A stretch of DNA of 64,000 bases from Nigrospora sphaerica (GCA_018287875.1 JAGVVL010000018.1:310001-374000), one strand, 5' to 3'. Shown: positions 12,401 to 23,879, numbered from the stretch's first letter. Made by a program: numbers and translations. Notes: generated from the letters alone by a model not told the origin.

Positions 12401-12616
12401 GACGAGGGAAAGGAGGAAGGAGAGAAAGAAGAGGACGTAGCCCGCGACGCACGGTACCGGACGGCCCTACGCGCGCTCGAGCGATACGCGGCGCCAGCGC
12501 TACGGGCGCGGCTGGAAAGGGCCCGCGCCAACCTCGCCAACATGTATGCGGCCTGGGCGGCCGAGGACGCGGCCGAGGAAGAGGGGAGTGGGTCGAGTAG
12601 CGGGTCGTATGCTTAA
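9446..12616 (+). CDS. Large AT-hook repeat protein, probable chromatin/AT-rich DNA binder
   Basis: This single-exon gene encodes 1056 aa from the ATG at 9446 (GGCGCC before it). The open frame extends further upstream only through non-ATG codons. About ten AT-hook cores (GRP with flanking R/K) lie near residues 124, 224, 382, 508, 596, 663, 762, 818, 872 and 928. From about residue 500 they recur in loose 55-70 aa repeats that also carry Pro/Ser/Thr-rich linkers. The N-terminus (1-75) is a helical segment without a recognised domain. The C-terminus has a Glu/Asp/Lys block (about 965-1010) followed by an Arg/Ala-rich helical tail. AT-hooks bind the minor groove of AT-rich DNA, so a nuclear, chromatin-linked role is likely. 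No catalytic domain is seen and the exact function is unknown. Confidence 0.82.
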   Translation: MTSPSAPELAQLATQLLHFKAIANTITDEDARRARALVAAHPPVHGAVAAPWLNPAWFDTALRSLRAGVDVPDEQPTLARELGRLRTHAHVDEGQTQVIVGDTQAGTCSPATLRPMGAEHETGGRPRKRIRMAAETTASSSLPPEPVPATDSSPAAAGKRVKTSPRQRRSSARPLSVPPHSTAHAVPAEDTSSRPRCALPDVAGLLDEDVASLDVAGPAPGHRGRGRPRKDKGASLKTTVKPSNESGSITTAKDAATPLETIVPPSRVSCSVPTAHNSEALIKTTVPPPLVPDSTSTIVGTTASPPQTESIRPRQGIRVSSGIAIYLPFELGPLNQSSPAPATSPPHRVASPEPAAFLPIEHESQDTTSQIVPSTSGPECWTRGRPRRQPTIPALPPLNRTWPPPPVAPTDSGPYDNRDHPAPTKPLTDAEKDSRVTSRKRARGSPGADKASASVPYANRRPLAQSPSRSRTTGLVNGRLQDEQGKTSCGTGRMATDAEEATSVPRSRGRPPKHARLGSGQSLSTPGKSASFEDDAPRADFALIQAPLTRSRSQARSKWPLHAQSVGPETVPTPLRDSTQRDYGTPIRTPLTGSRSRGRPKKRSPTALSGTQALVLQPLSSPEVQGDTVPSASMSQTIALEGPISPDDGDELGQVRLMRLRSRGRPKKQVLRVLSETRIAPTPLHNSTQKVDSTPMRLPPVVSRGHGRLATPRPVQSEPETAPPSLRVPRQQSIAIIAPDVSTPQELLSASVQIPPTAARKRGRPPKRTSTQLEPKPPPTSPRVPDPRSVPLSGPVTSTQQERNGAPTQTQITASGKRGRPRKHASRQPGPGTAPSLRVSDDEFRPLGFPETPAPQEHTSTSANTSTASRKRGRPPKRSPSQPRYRAASAFLPQNPTSPTAPAILHTDPRAPARDPGVNSAPSLTQLQGRPSKRKRASSAPTSDPAPDGGVVRSVRRGGRDMEDQEEEEEIEAPDEEKEDDKEDDDEGKEEGEKEEDVARDARYRTALRALERYAAPALRARLERARANLANMYAAWAAEDAAEEEGSGSSSGSYA

Positions 12617-14675
12617 GAAAGCAGGGGGAAGGAGAGGGAGGACAGGTGGAGGAAGGGAGACGGGTGCAGGAAGGGAGGCCAGCAGGGTGTCTGAGAAGGA
12701 AAGAAAGGAGAGGGCTGTTTGGTAGTGCAGGACGATTCGGCGGTACTGCTTATGAAACGAAGATGAACAAGTGCGAGAGATGTGAATTAAAGAGAGCAGA
12801 GAGATCTCGTTAAGTAAGGAGGGCAAGACACTCTTCATACACACGACGTCAGCGTGTAACCACAAGGGGAGAATGAGTTCTCTAATAGCATGGATGACCA
12901 GTCACTCAAGTCTGCCGCCAGGCCGACCAATTTAAGTTACCACGGCAACTCCATAGGGCTATTTTCTTCTCACAATGGCCCTCTATGTTGCTGTAAGGCG
13001 AGTTTTACAGCTATCTACCTAGGATTCTAGTTCAGCAAGACGTCTTGACTCACTCCTCGCATCGTATGTATACATACAAGGCGTCTCCTCCCTACTCCGG
13101 ATCGGCTGTCTAGTTTAGCAATAGACTACTCTTTACCTCCGTTTAAAAACAAGCGCCGCCTTATGTGAGTTATATCGTATCAGATTAACCGTTGTCCCGG
13201 CCCCAGACGGAGATGCCAGGCTTCACTTGCCCAACGGGACTTGAGCACGTGCACGCGCCACGAAGGAATAAGGCTCGTCCCCTACGGGATCCTGGAAGTT
13301 ATGAAAGAACAGTATATTGTGATTACTAGGGAAAGATACTGCCGTAGTGCATTTCGGGGGGGGAAAAAAGGCAGCGCCTGCAGAGTCTGAACCATTTCTT
13401 ATTAGGTTGAGAGTACTGCAATTACTCTCTCTAATATCAAGAAGCTGTATGAACTACTCGTACGGATTATTTCCTCTTCTCCATCGGAACTAACGAGAAT
13501 CCTGTTGGTATTAAGATTACCGTAAGCGATATGCATAGCTATCACTTGCACGCCTCGACATCATCTTATATAAGCTCGGCCCGAGGCCGTTGGGGGTTGA
13601 CGAGGTAGTCGACACACTTCCACTTTAGCGAGTAGGGGTGATGCTGTGAAGATCTTGTATTCTTGTCATGGTGTGGAGAAAAAGAGCTTTGCTGACGCAA
13701 GACTACGAAGTCCAGCGGTTAACAAGCTAGCCCCATGTGGAGAACGTACAAACACATAATCTAGTAACATATCGGAAGGAAGGCGCAGTTTCTTGGGGTT
13801 TTCATATTCTACCCAGCGACTTATCCCCGTTCTTCGCAAATGCCATCAGCGCATGCTGTATCGTATAACAGGCTAGCTGGAAGTATCCTGCATTTAAAGT
13901 ATGGGCAAAGTTTACCCCCCATGAGGGGGAGAGCATTCCGATTCTGTACCCTTCTTTTACCGCGGCAATGCACATCCGAATGCACGCGGGCAGCCCCGCC
14001 GTTACAGGTTAAGAGGCTTAATTGTGGTGCCTGAAAACAATCAGGCGGACACGGAAGTATAAGAAATGAAGACACGGGTTGAATTACCGTCCCATTACGT
14101 CGGCCGACCTGTTTAGTGGGTCAGCCAACTCGGCCGTTAATCATGCGCCTCTTAGATTATGGAGAAGCCAGCCCTATAAGGTGAGGGAATCCCTGCTACA
14201 GAGAAGTTTACGCTTTAACCTCGGCCCAGGGGGATGATAATGCATGTGACAAAACAGGGATGGCATTGAGTACACAAGGGCTATCGTCCCCTCGTATTTT
14301 CCCGTTCCGCTAATCCCGCTACATCCTGCCCACACAGTTTCTAGCCAACGGCAGGGGGGGATGGGCCCGATGGGCCCGGTGAGTTGCATGTAGCACTATG
14401 TGATGTATGATGCTGCTCCGTCCGCCCGACAAGTGACGCGTTCGCATCAATCATGGCTAATGGCTCATATAACCACTGCCTACTCTTGAAAGAGTGAGCA
14501 CTACTGATATCAGCGCCGTGGTTTTACGAAGAGCTTTCTATTCGCCTCAGGCCGCGTGGTGACGATAATATAATCACAGTGTAGTCGCCAGCACGGCCAA
14601 GACGGCTCTTCACCCGCCGCCTGACATATCCAGAATTGCGCTCCCTACCACCCATTATTGTTCCCTACCTCCGCC
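12617..14675. other. Intergenic region
   Basis: No convincing gene was found in this 2-kb stretch. A TATATAAG sequence lies near 13566 but only a 20-codon frame follows it. A short run of G then A occurs near 13357. Open frames at 13821-14075 on both strands mirror each other and show no domain. Confidence 0.5.
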
Positions 14676-16688
14676 ATGAGATTTTTCCATTGGCTCGTCA
14701 CCCTCCCGGCGTTATCCTTCGTCTGGTGTAGTTTGGACGATGCCACCCTTCACTCCGAGCTGCGCATCACCGAGAATAAGACCCTCGTGAAGCCGGATGA
14801 CGTTGTCCCGACGCTCTTCACCCTCCGCCCAGATCCGAAACACTTGAAACCGGCCTCGCTGGCCACCACCGGCCATTTTGTCTCGAGGGCCGTTGACGTC
14901 ACCGTGGAAATCTTCCAGGTCGCCGAGCCCATCCTGACGGAGCAAGGGTTGAGGCTCCGTGGAAACAGCGAACTCGACCCACCGCCAAGAGCGTCATGTT
15001 CTAGACTCCTGATGGTTCACTCCTTCGCCAACAGCTACTATAAGCCATTCGTTCGTTCGTTCACCGCACAGGATTGGGGGTGGATATTGGACGCCCACTA
15101 ATTGGCAGCAGGAAAATATGAACCACCGAAATGTGAATTCAATCGCGTCGTCATAAAATTTGAAGGGACGGTAGAGGGGATGCAGTATGACCGTAATGTT
15201 GTCCTTTACCTCGGGGGCGCCGTTGTCTGGCGGAGCTCAACTCCCTCGCCCATGGGCGGCAAAGTTCACTGGTTGTGGCAAAAGGACGTGACGCACCTCC
15301 TTGCCCTATGGAAGAAGCCTCAGAGTTTGGTTTTCGACTTGGAAAACATTGTAACCGACATCCACACGGGCATTATCTCGGGCACTCTCACCGCAAGCTT
15401 CTTTAAGAGTGACGTCCAGACAGGTGGTCATCCGCCTGCTGACCTGATAATCCCTATCGCCAAGCAGGACAAGACGAAGCCTAGCCACTTTACCGTACCC
15501 GAAGAGGTCGCGACAACGACGGTTGACTTTCCCCGGAACGCCAACCGGGCGGTCTTCACCGTCGATGCCAAAGGCCAGGGCGAAGAGGAATTTTGGTGGA
15601 GCAGTGTTCTCCAGAGCGCTAGGAACACGTTTGCCCCCTATCACACCTTGCACGGCTACTCGCCATGGCGAGAGATCCAGGTGCAAATTGACGGCCGAGC
15701 CGTCGGGTTTATTTGGCCGCAACCCATCATTTACACTGCCGGGTTGCACGAGCAGCTACATTCGCCTATGGTGGGCCTCGACACATTTGATATACGCGAA
15801 CACCAAATCGATATTACGCCATATCTGCCGTTACTATGCGATGGCCAGCTGCATCAACTCAGCATGAAAGTCGTTGGTTTCGATGATACAAAAGAAGTGG
15901 GCCGCTTAAGAAACCAGCCGGCAACCTGGTATCTGTCCGGCAAAGTATTTGTCTGGCTCGACAACGACGGCTCAATCACAACGGGAGACCTTCTTGCTTT
16001 GAAGAAAGCCGCGCCTCGTTTCAATATCAGCACGCACCTCACGCAGGACGCTAGCGGAAATAACGCCTCGATAGAGTTCACCGTAGAGGCGTCCCGGCAT
16101 TTCAGCGTCCGTTCTTACGTTAAGACTCAAAAGCGTGAAGGGGATGTCTCATGGACCCAGGACCTTCAATACACCAACCGTGGTGGTGTATACAACTACT
16201 TCAACGGACAGAGCTACAGGCTTTCCAGCACAGGTACCGAAAGGGCTGATGGCCATGGTATTTCTTTCTCAAATCAGTACAGCTACGGTCTACGTTTCGA
16301 AGCCTTCAAGACATTGGAGTTCGACGGGCAGGCCTCGATCTATCATTTTTTAGACCAGGGGCTCGAGCTTTCCGTCAGCGGGGGTTCGGTGCTTCCTACC
16401 GGACTTGAGCCGTTTATCGGAAATTATGACAGCTCGGTTCTCCTCACCTGGAAGAATACCTCCATTCACGCTCGAGGGCCCCCCAGCATTGGTAATAGGG
16501 CACCTGGTGACAGCCAGTCTTTACAGGCTTTCTCCTTGAGCGGGAAGTCCGGACTCAGCGACGGTTCCGCCCTCGTCGAGCCGCTGTATAACCGCGATGT
16601 CAAACTGCGCCGCCTGAGGGTGATCGAAGACAACCAAAATATATCAGGCAAGCGGAGACACAGCGCCGTGGGATCGGGCGACGAATAG
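14676..16688 (+). CDS. Secreted PNGase A-type peptide N-glycan amidase (two exons)
   Basis: The product matches the fungal/plant peptide-N4-(N-acetyl-beta-glucosaminyl)asparagine amidase A family (PNaseA, PF12222), which releases N-glycans from glycopeptides. Proposed exons are 14676-15054 and 15112-16688, giving 651 aa. The 57-nt intron has a GTTCGT donor, a CTAAT branch site and a CAG acceptor. Splicing removes an in-frame stop and restores a continuous frame into CEFNRVVIKF. Residues 1-19 form a signal peptide (MRFFHWLVTLPALSFVWC). Family-typical blocks follow, including YDRNVVLYLGGAVVWRSS and a W-x-KDVTHLL segment, then a C-terminal beta-rich half. Homologues are about 550-700 aa, so this is full length. 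Expected location is the secretory pathway or outside the cell. Confidence 0.86.
15055..15111 (+). other. Intron of the PNGase A-type gene
   Basis: This 57-nt intron is inferred from frame continuity and protein-family continuity. The donor is GTTCGT, the branch CTAAT at about 15098, the acceptor GCAG. It is a phase-1 intron; the alternative donors in the GTTCGTTCGTTC run give a stop or the wrong frame. Confidence 0.7.
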
Positions 16689-19034
16689 GACAAGTCGGCG
16701 AAGCGCACGAGGGGAAGTGGGTCGCGTATCAAAAGGGAAAGAAAGTTGCGGGGCAGACCCGCAACGGGTGGAAGATTGCGAATACGCGGTCTCCACCACT
16801 GGTATTGTTTTCCGCACGTAAAGGGAGCCTCGTGCTATTCTGAATATCGATCAATATATTTCTTCCTCCCTTTCCCCCCTCACTCTCCCCCCCCTCTCTC
16901 TAATGGATCATTTCAATCTACCCTCGTTCAAGTACATACTCGTGGGGTTACCACCCGTTTACGCGAGCCGCCCTCGAATGCGAATGCCCCCCCTGAACTT
17001 CACCAGAATCTCAGTCAGGCTCAACTTGGCTTTTCACTGCGCGCCAGGGTGAAACAGGAGTATAAATCCAATAATTCAGTGTGACGCCACCAAGGAACTA
17101 CCACTAACATCGTTTACAAGGGGGGCCATCAACTCTTTTTATCGGTATTTAACTCGGTCTTGCCTCCAGGCCTCTCTCACACTCTCGAAATCTCTTCATA
17201 CAATATTTCACAACTCGTTACGACGCATTTCCAAGGCTTTGTCGCTCCTGTCATTACGTTGTTGAAGAGGAAATTCTACCCAGCTTAGGATACAACCCTA
17301 TTATATACCACTGACCGCGAGGCATGGCAGCTCATTATTTAAGAAGGCCTAGACCGAGTAAGACACCCTCAACAAACCAGATCCTGTGCTAGAAGTGTGG
17401 TGACGCACCCCCCTAGCCATACATCTTGAGCCGCTTGTGGAGGCGGCTGAGATCACGCAGGCAGAGATCACGCAGGCACAGAACATGCTCTTCGAGGAAG
17501 CCTTTCCCAGACAACTCGAACGCTCGTAACAGCAGCACCGCCCACAGAAGGTAGAATTCAGCTTGTTTCGGAACGCAACGCCAAGATCTAGGACTAATTC
17601 TCTAACTCAGTTACTGGCCTCATACATTAGTTTCTCCTATTCAAAATGACTTTCTTGGAAATAACACTACTGCTCAAGGCCCAGTTGAAATAATCCGAAA
17701 AAGCGCCAATAATCGACACAGCAGTTAGGACTCAGCATCGAAGGGATGAGTAAGAAATATTTCCCAGCGGAAGAACGACAAATGCCTCTTTTAACACGTG
17801 TCAAGACTTCTCGAAAGCAAGGAACACAACAAGCCGTCTAAGGAGAGCTTGTTCTCTCACAGTCCCTTAAGACCGCCCACGCACAGATCCCCCCCCCCCC
17901 CCCCCCCCCCCGGGCGCCCCCCTAGAGCATCTCGGTATCTAAATACCCTTAATGTTACAGCATGGGTACGTAGGTACAAGGGCATGGGAACGCATGGACG
18001 ACTTACCGCTGCCTGGCGGTACGTACCGCCGCTGGCTGGATATATTCCTGCCAAACAATGACAGAGAGGAGCCTGTTCCTCTTCTTTTCCTCTTCACCCG
18101 TAGTTTTCGCATCCCAATAGAACCATTGGGTCATCAACAGATCCCTCGTTCCTTGAACCGTGACACTTAAAATTAGCCCGGTCGTGATAAGAGTTCCAAC
18201 TCTTAGCAGACGGACGCGGTATAATTCCCCCTCATATGTATACCTTCGTACAAGCATTACTATCCATTGCATTTTCGTGGTACCTCACCCATCCCCTGCG
18301 GCCCACTCGGGGGAGGGCTGTCAGGGAAATCACATGTCCCTCGGCGCCTTCGGCCCAGACACAACGCCTCGGGTACTCACCTGCTCTGGCCCGACTGGGG
18401 AGAGTTGGTTGTGCTTGGGGTCATGCGCTGGTCTGTGAGGGATATCGAAGCAGTAGCCGGGGAAGAGGATTAACAAGGCTCCCTCTTTCTGCCTAGGCAC
18501 CCAATCCCGGGGGATGCTGGTATGTCGGAGGGATAGTACAGCACGACGTCCGAGCCCTGGCTGACTCTCGGTCGTCCCGACGTTTCATTTGGCAACGGGG
18601 ATGGTGACGGCGACTATGTCTCGCGTCCACGGGCTTCCTGCGAGGGTGGCCAGCTGCCTGAGCTAATGGCCGGCTCTGAGAGTAGAAAAAGAACACGCCG
18701 CCGGCCTAAGTAACAACTAAATAACTAATAGCACACTGCTTAGGTGGTCTGGGTATGCATCCATTACGTCGGCCTGGGGAGCAATAATCGTGAGCCAGGT
18801 TCCTAGCATGGCCAAGGACGTGCACATGTTGATCAGAACCCAGCTGGCCTTATACCACGTCTCCCAAAGGTCGGCGAAGGTCCATAGGAGGATATGTCGT
18901 AGGCCCTGTCTGGATGTATTAGAGATCTACTCAGAATGAACCCTAATATGCCTCACTTCCTCTTGACCCGAAGCCCGTATGCCTCCCTGAAACCCTGACC
19001 GACCTGCGTCATAGCAAGCAAAATAGCTTCAGAG
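16689..19034. other. Intergenic region with a poly(C) tract
   Basis: Only short overlapping frames are present, none with a domain or signal peptide. A homopolymer of 23 C lies at 17889-17911. No RNA gene or transposon signature was recognised. Confidence 0.5.
17889..17911 (+). repeat. Poly(C) homopolymer, 23 C
   Basis: An uninterrupted run of 23 C followed by GGGCGCCCCCC. It is either a true homopolymer or an assembly/sequencing artefact; length is likely unreliable. Confidence 0.9.
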
Positions 19035-19494
19035 CTAAAACTCGCAGTGGAACTTCCCCAAGTCGTTCACACAGTTGCCCAAGTTGCCGTTTTTAGCCAC
19101 GTTACAATAACTATTGGAACCCTTGCGTGAGGGGTAGCAACCACAGAAGCCAGTTACCTTCCAGGATGCTGCATTATTTTGCCACCACTGTTTATTCCTG
19201 CTTAGAACTTATTTCCTGCCCAGTTGGGCATGAGCGATAAGAAACTTACCGGGTCGGGGTAGATATCGACAATCTTAGGATAACAGCCAGTATAACACTT
19301 TCCCTTGAGCTCCCATCCCTCACAGATCTTGACTGTACAGCAAGCCTGGCTCTCCATCTCTGGACGTGCGGTTAGCAGCGTGTCCGGCAGACTTTAGCAA
19401 GTCACTCGCGCATCTTGTACCTACCACCAGGCATGTTGCTGGGGGCCGCAACGGCAGCAGACACGGCCAGACTCAGGAGGTAGAAAGCCCTCAT
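19035..19494 (-). CDS. Small cysteine-rich secreted protein (three exons), effector-like
   Basis: Exons on the minus strand are 19494-19425, 19359-19250 and 19187-19035, giving 110 aa. Intron 1 (65 nt) has GTAGGT, branch GCTAAC and CCAG. Intron 2 (62 nt) has GTAAGT and ACAG. The phases (1 and 0) fit exactly. Residues 1-17 (MRAFYLLSLAVSAAVAA) form a clear signal peptide. The mature part has ten cysteines, an even number suited to five disulfides, including an early CC pair and a CGC pair. Size, secretion and cysteine content match fungal small secreted proteins (candidate effectors or antimicrobials). I recognise no named family. It lies in an isolated spot beside repeat-like sequence, a common setting for such genes. 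Confidence 0.72.
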
Positions 19495-19610
19495 TGTGAT
19501 TGTCTTTGAGATAAGTGGAGCTTTGATACAATTTCTTGGGAATAATTGTTCGGATAGGAACTTGGTAATGCTCTGGAGACACTCGGGGTTTCTATTAAGG
19601 GAAACAAAGG

Positions 19611-19620
19611 AAAACTATTT
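19611..19620 (-). promoter_or_regulatory. TATA-like element upstream of the cysteine-rich secreted gene
   Basis: The minus strand reads TTAAATAGTT about 120 nt upstream of the start codon at 19494, a plausible core promoter position. This is a weak match, based on sequence alone. Confidence 0.3.
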
Positions 19621-19739
19621 AAGGATCCAGACGTAGATATAGTAGCTCCGTAGCCCGCCTGATAGGCTAGGCTCTTGAGCTTACATAAAGTCACGTGACC
19701 TGGTAGGCTTGTTAGTGACAATAGGCTCATCTCGCGACA

Positions 19740-20700
19740 TATACTAAATACTAGTAGTTCCTATCGACATTAATGAATAATGAAGAGGAGAATAAGGGCA
19801 TGTCCTTACTATCCTGCTAAGGTAAAGTGACGCGTCTCGAGAAGTGTAATAGATCGGGCCGCAAAAACGCGAAGAGCAGTATTTAACCGCGCTCAGCTCC
19901 GTTGTTAAGTAAGCTATGGCCATTATCGAGTAGAATAAGGATACATCGTAGGTGGGCCCCCTAGCAGGCAGCTATCCCCTTAGGCCTAGGTTACGCTAAA
20001 ATAAGCGGAAGGCTAATCTAGCTAATTAGCAGACAGCGCTTAGAGTTCCAGTGACCTAGAGTACTTACGGTAACGCTAAGAGTACGTACAAATACCGTAG
20101 TATCTTACCTCCTCTCGCTGAGGCTCGTCCGAAGAACCTGAAGTACTGGTCACACGCATTAATATTGGCGTGACCCAGGCCTAAGGGGATAGAACCGTGC
20201 AGTGTCCACTATTCGCCAGCAAACGTGTTATGACGCGCTAGTTTAAGGGTGTAAGTGCGGGGATGGCCGATTATAAGGCCCGCGGAAGCATGCGACGCGA
20301 ACATTTAAAGACGGCAGTCCATGTCTAATATAGAAATATGGTAGGAAACAGAGTATGCATTTAGAAGGGACCTAAACTAGCTAGATGTTACGGTGGTAGA
20401 CCTATTGTAGGTGTGGGCTAGGGTCGTGGCAGCTGGCAGGCTTAAAGTAGGTAGGTGCCTCTAAGTGCTAGATCTGAAGCTCTTCACGATCGCTTGGCGC
20501 TCCACGCAAATCACTTGAGACGCTCTAACAAGTGCATAGATGCATCAGGTGTACTGGACTAGAAATGGCATGCTAAAATCTATAGAAGTCATCCCTAGGA
20601 TCCTTTCCTTTATTCCGCTTTAAAGAGAACCGGAATCTCGGGCTTGCCCTGCCCCCTCTGGTGCTCCACTTCCTCATCCAACTTTACCCTCCGCACTCTA
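19740..20700. other. TA-rich repeat-like relic, no gene
   Basis: The sequence is dense in CTAA, TTAG and CTAG words (for example 19960-20110), much like the RIP-hit transposons elsewhere in the window, yet no protein motif could be recovered in any frame. It may be a decayed non-coding end of a transposon. It separates two secreted-protein genes. Confidence 0.4.
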
Positions 20701-20728
20701 GTCTCGGGTAGAGCTAGCTACTCGGGTC

Positions 20729-22051
20729 CTACAGCGACGTGGTGCAGGGCCCGGCGGGTTTGCCGGGGTCGGTGCTGTTGACAAAGGTGTAGCTGTACGA
20801 GATGGTGTAGCGGTCGTTGCCACGCCACTGGCCCGTGTTGGTGGCGTACTTGGGGTCCCAGGACATGGTGTACTGCGGGGCAAGGGTATTAGTGGATGGG
20901 TTGGATAAGGTATGAGAAGGTAGGGAAGCTGCACCATCCAGCTTTTTACAGGCTGCGGAAGGGAGAGGGGAATGGAGAAAGGGAGGGGAGGGAGGAGAGA
21001 CGTACCATAGAGCAGTGCTGACCCTCGGGCACGCCGTTCTTGAGCAGCATAAACGTGTTAAAGAACTGGCAGGTCTTGGGCTTGGACCCGTCGGCGGGCG
21101 GGTGGCTGAGGCTGTAGGCGGTGTGGGCGGAGCAGGAGGCGGCGCAGAGGCCGGCGTCGAAGGGGCCGCTCGTGAAGATGGCGGCGGGCACGTCGGTGGC
21201 GGCACCAGAGCAGTCAAGCGGCGCCTCAATGGCCGCCTCGCCGAGGTATCCCGGGCCGCCGTATCCCGGTTGCGCGGAGATGGCGTTGCTCACGTAGCCG
21301 TTAGAGCCGGCCATGACGACGTGGAAGTCGCGCCGCCATTGCCCGTCGTTTTTGGTGTTGTCGACCCCCACCGGCCCTCCCCAGAAGACGCACTTGATGT
21401 TGGTCGTCGACGGCGGGTTCGGACACGACGCTTCGGGGTCCTAAACATGACGAAATTAGCTAGACGGTCTACGCGGAACTGCGAGAAAAAAGTGCATACC
21501 ACGCTGGGGTCCCGCTCAAAGTAAATGTTAAAGGCCGAGCAGCCCGAGACGGCATTGCACTTGGAGGCGCAGAGTGCCGTGTCGTAAGCCTGCAGCGTCG
21601 TATAGCCGAGGTAGCCGTAGGCGCTGGTCGAGGCGTTGAGGTTGCTAAAGGTCAGGTGGTAGCCGGCAGGGACGGCGGCGGCGGCGGCGGCGGCACCAAA
21701 ATCAGCGTAGGCTAAAAACGCGTCGGACGTGTCGGGTGAGGGGACCGGGCCGGCGCCGGGGGGCTGGGGCTGGCAGCCATTGCGCTTGACGGGCGTGAGA
21801 CCGCCGCCGTTACCGTTGCCGAAGATGGGCAGGTTGCCGAGGATGGGCGGCAGCGTCAGCTTGAGCTTGTTGATCACCGCCGTTGCCGCCGCCGCCGCCG
21901 CCGCCAGCTTGTCGTACTTGACTATGACCTCGCCGCCGCCGATGGGTACGCGCACGTGCGCCGCCTTGGGCGCCGCGTCAAACGCCTTCCAGTCGATCTG
22001 CGCCTGCGCCGTCGCTGCGAGTGCGGTCGCCGTGATGAGGCTGGCCTTCAT
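20729..22051 (-). CDS. Secreted alanine-rich protein of a Pezizomycotina hypothetical family (three exons)
   Basis: Exons on the minus strand are 22051-21500, 21440-21006 and 20872-20729, all phase 0, giving 376 aa. Intron donors are GTATGC and GTACGT, and a GCTAAT branch lies in intron 1. Residues 1-17 are a signal peptide (MKASLITATALAATAQA). The body contains an ALCASKC...CSAFNIYFERDP block, a CPNPPSTTNIKCVFWG block and a C-terminal TNTGQWRGNDRYT block. Together these are typical of a widespread family of secreted ascomycete proteins of unknown function, sometimes labelled carbohydrate-binding-like. Poly-Ala stretches (coded by GCC repeats) interrupt the N-terminal half. No catalytic residues can be named. 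The ATG follows a pyrimidine-rich leader. Confidence 0.8.
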
Positions 22052-22224
22052 CGTAATGGGCAAGGAGGGGGAGGAGAAGAAACTGGGGAGGGGCTGCGCC
22101 GTGTCGGATGAAGCGTCGACGGGCGGCCACCGGCTCGGGAGGACCGGGAGGGAAGACGAGGCGGCTGCGGGTGGTGACTGGCTGCTTCCCACCTATCTTT
22201 TCACGTCGTCGAGCTTCACGCCTT

Positions 22225-22230
22225 CTTATA
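22225..22230 (-). promoter_or_regulatory. TATA-box-like sequence for the 376-aa secreted gene
   Basis: TATAAG on the minus strand about 175 nt upstream of the ATG at 22051, followed by a CT-rich leader. Plausible core promoter, not proven. Confidence 0.4.
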
Positions 22231-23879
22231 GCGCAAACGGTTCCCCGACACCGTCAAGCTCCGGAGATGGTCCCACAGGCCATATGCAGCCGTGGTCTGA
22301 TCTAGATTCTGCGGCCGGTCGATAGCGTGGCCGCCTGCATCGTGGGCGGGCATGGGTACGGGAAGGATTTTGCGGTCACAATGCGTGCGGCTGGGCCCGC
22401 GTGGTTCGCGCCTCGGCAGGCACGGGGAGACTCGCCCTGTAGGAAAAAGGAAGAAAAGAAATGCCGCGGGCCTAGAACTCGACCGAGGCGCCTAACCCCA
22501 CGCGGTGCGGCTGAGAAGGGGCCTCCCACCTGTCCGGCCTCTCGGACTCGATAAGAAAAAAAAGACCTGCTTGAACCGGCCTAGCCGCCGCTTCTCCGCT
22601 TGCTGGTCTGGCCAGAGCGCTTGGCTGCGCGGGACTGCATATGGCCTTGCCCAGACGGGAATGCCATGTGGAGATGGCGTCCCCGCCGGTTCCCAGATCG
22701 GGACCACGATCGTATTCCGGGGTGGGGGAATGCGCTGTTCCATAAAGGGCAAAGGAAACGAGCAGGCGGTGGGCTAAAGATAGCATGGAAAACCAATGAT
22801 ATGGTTCGGCGACCCTCGACACTTTTTATAGACGTTCAGCCGGTGGACCAAGACCTCCAGTATGTGGGCAACAACTTGCTCCGCCCGGCACCGGATATCC
22901 GACGCGCCTTGGCCGACGCCGGAGGACTTAGATCTGATGCAAAGAATCGTCCTTGATTGATTTCCGACATGTGAATCGCCGAGGGTCCATGTAGATGTAC
23001 ACTGGCGGCCTTCCGTGCCCTTTCTGATTGCCTTTTTCGTCTCTCCTCACTACCGTGTTGGGGTCGTGGTGCTGATACCCCTCGGGGACGGGCAACACTG
23101 CTTTCACCCAGTTTAGGGCCGTCATCTGCCTCTCGCCACACGGGAGTGTGTATCCATTGGCCCTATAAGATGTCGCGCGCGTTGCTCCTTGGACATTGGG
23201 CGGGTGAGGTGATCCAATCCGCCTCATCCCGATGAGCACGACTTTCCGAGGCTGGGATCCCCTCGATGGAGGTGAGCTGCCGCCATTTCCTCATTTCATT
23301 CCAGGCTTGTGGAGAAGGTGCCATTGCCAGGCGTGTTGAAGTGGGAGGCGCGCTGCCCCCGCCCTTATGTGTTCCTTCTTCTGCGGTTCAGCTTTTGTTC
23401 TTGCCCTCACTCCTACAGTGTGACTCGCCTTCAGTGCATGTGAGAAAGGAGTGCCTTTCTCCCTCCCATTGATTTGCCAGTTTCGTCATTCCATCTTGCT
23501 CAACTTCCCCCACTTACGTTTCTTCCTTAGCAGTATTTCCTTCCATCCAATTGCCGGCAGATCAGTGGTGTCAGTTGACGATATTTCACTTCTTTCCACA
23601 GCCTACGTTGCATCTCCCCAATCGACCACGCCACGTATCCTCCCGCATCCTGGTTCCCACCTCTCTTGTCATCTTCTCCCATGTCATCGGCCACATCATC
23701 CTCCAGACCCACACCCGCCCGGTGACGGTCGCAATGTCTCCGCGGCCCCTCGACTGAGAGCCCCTCGGCAGATAAGACGAGCTCGAAGTGGATCGGGCGT
23801 CAGCCTCCTCCACTTCGCCCACCCCGTCTTCGACGGCATAACACCGTCCTAACTGGATGGACACCGCCAAACCCGACCT
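22231..23879. other. Intergenic region
   Basis: Short open frames exist on both strands (for example 22836-23239), but none has a recognisable domain, signal peptide or consistent splice pattern. No RNA gene was recognised. Confidence 0.45.

Noticed and set aside
13560..13640. TATATAAG promoter-like site
   Set aside because: Only a 20-codon frame follows, with no splice or protein support.
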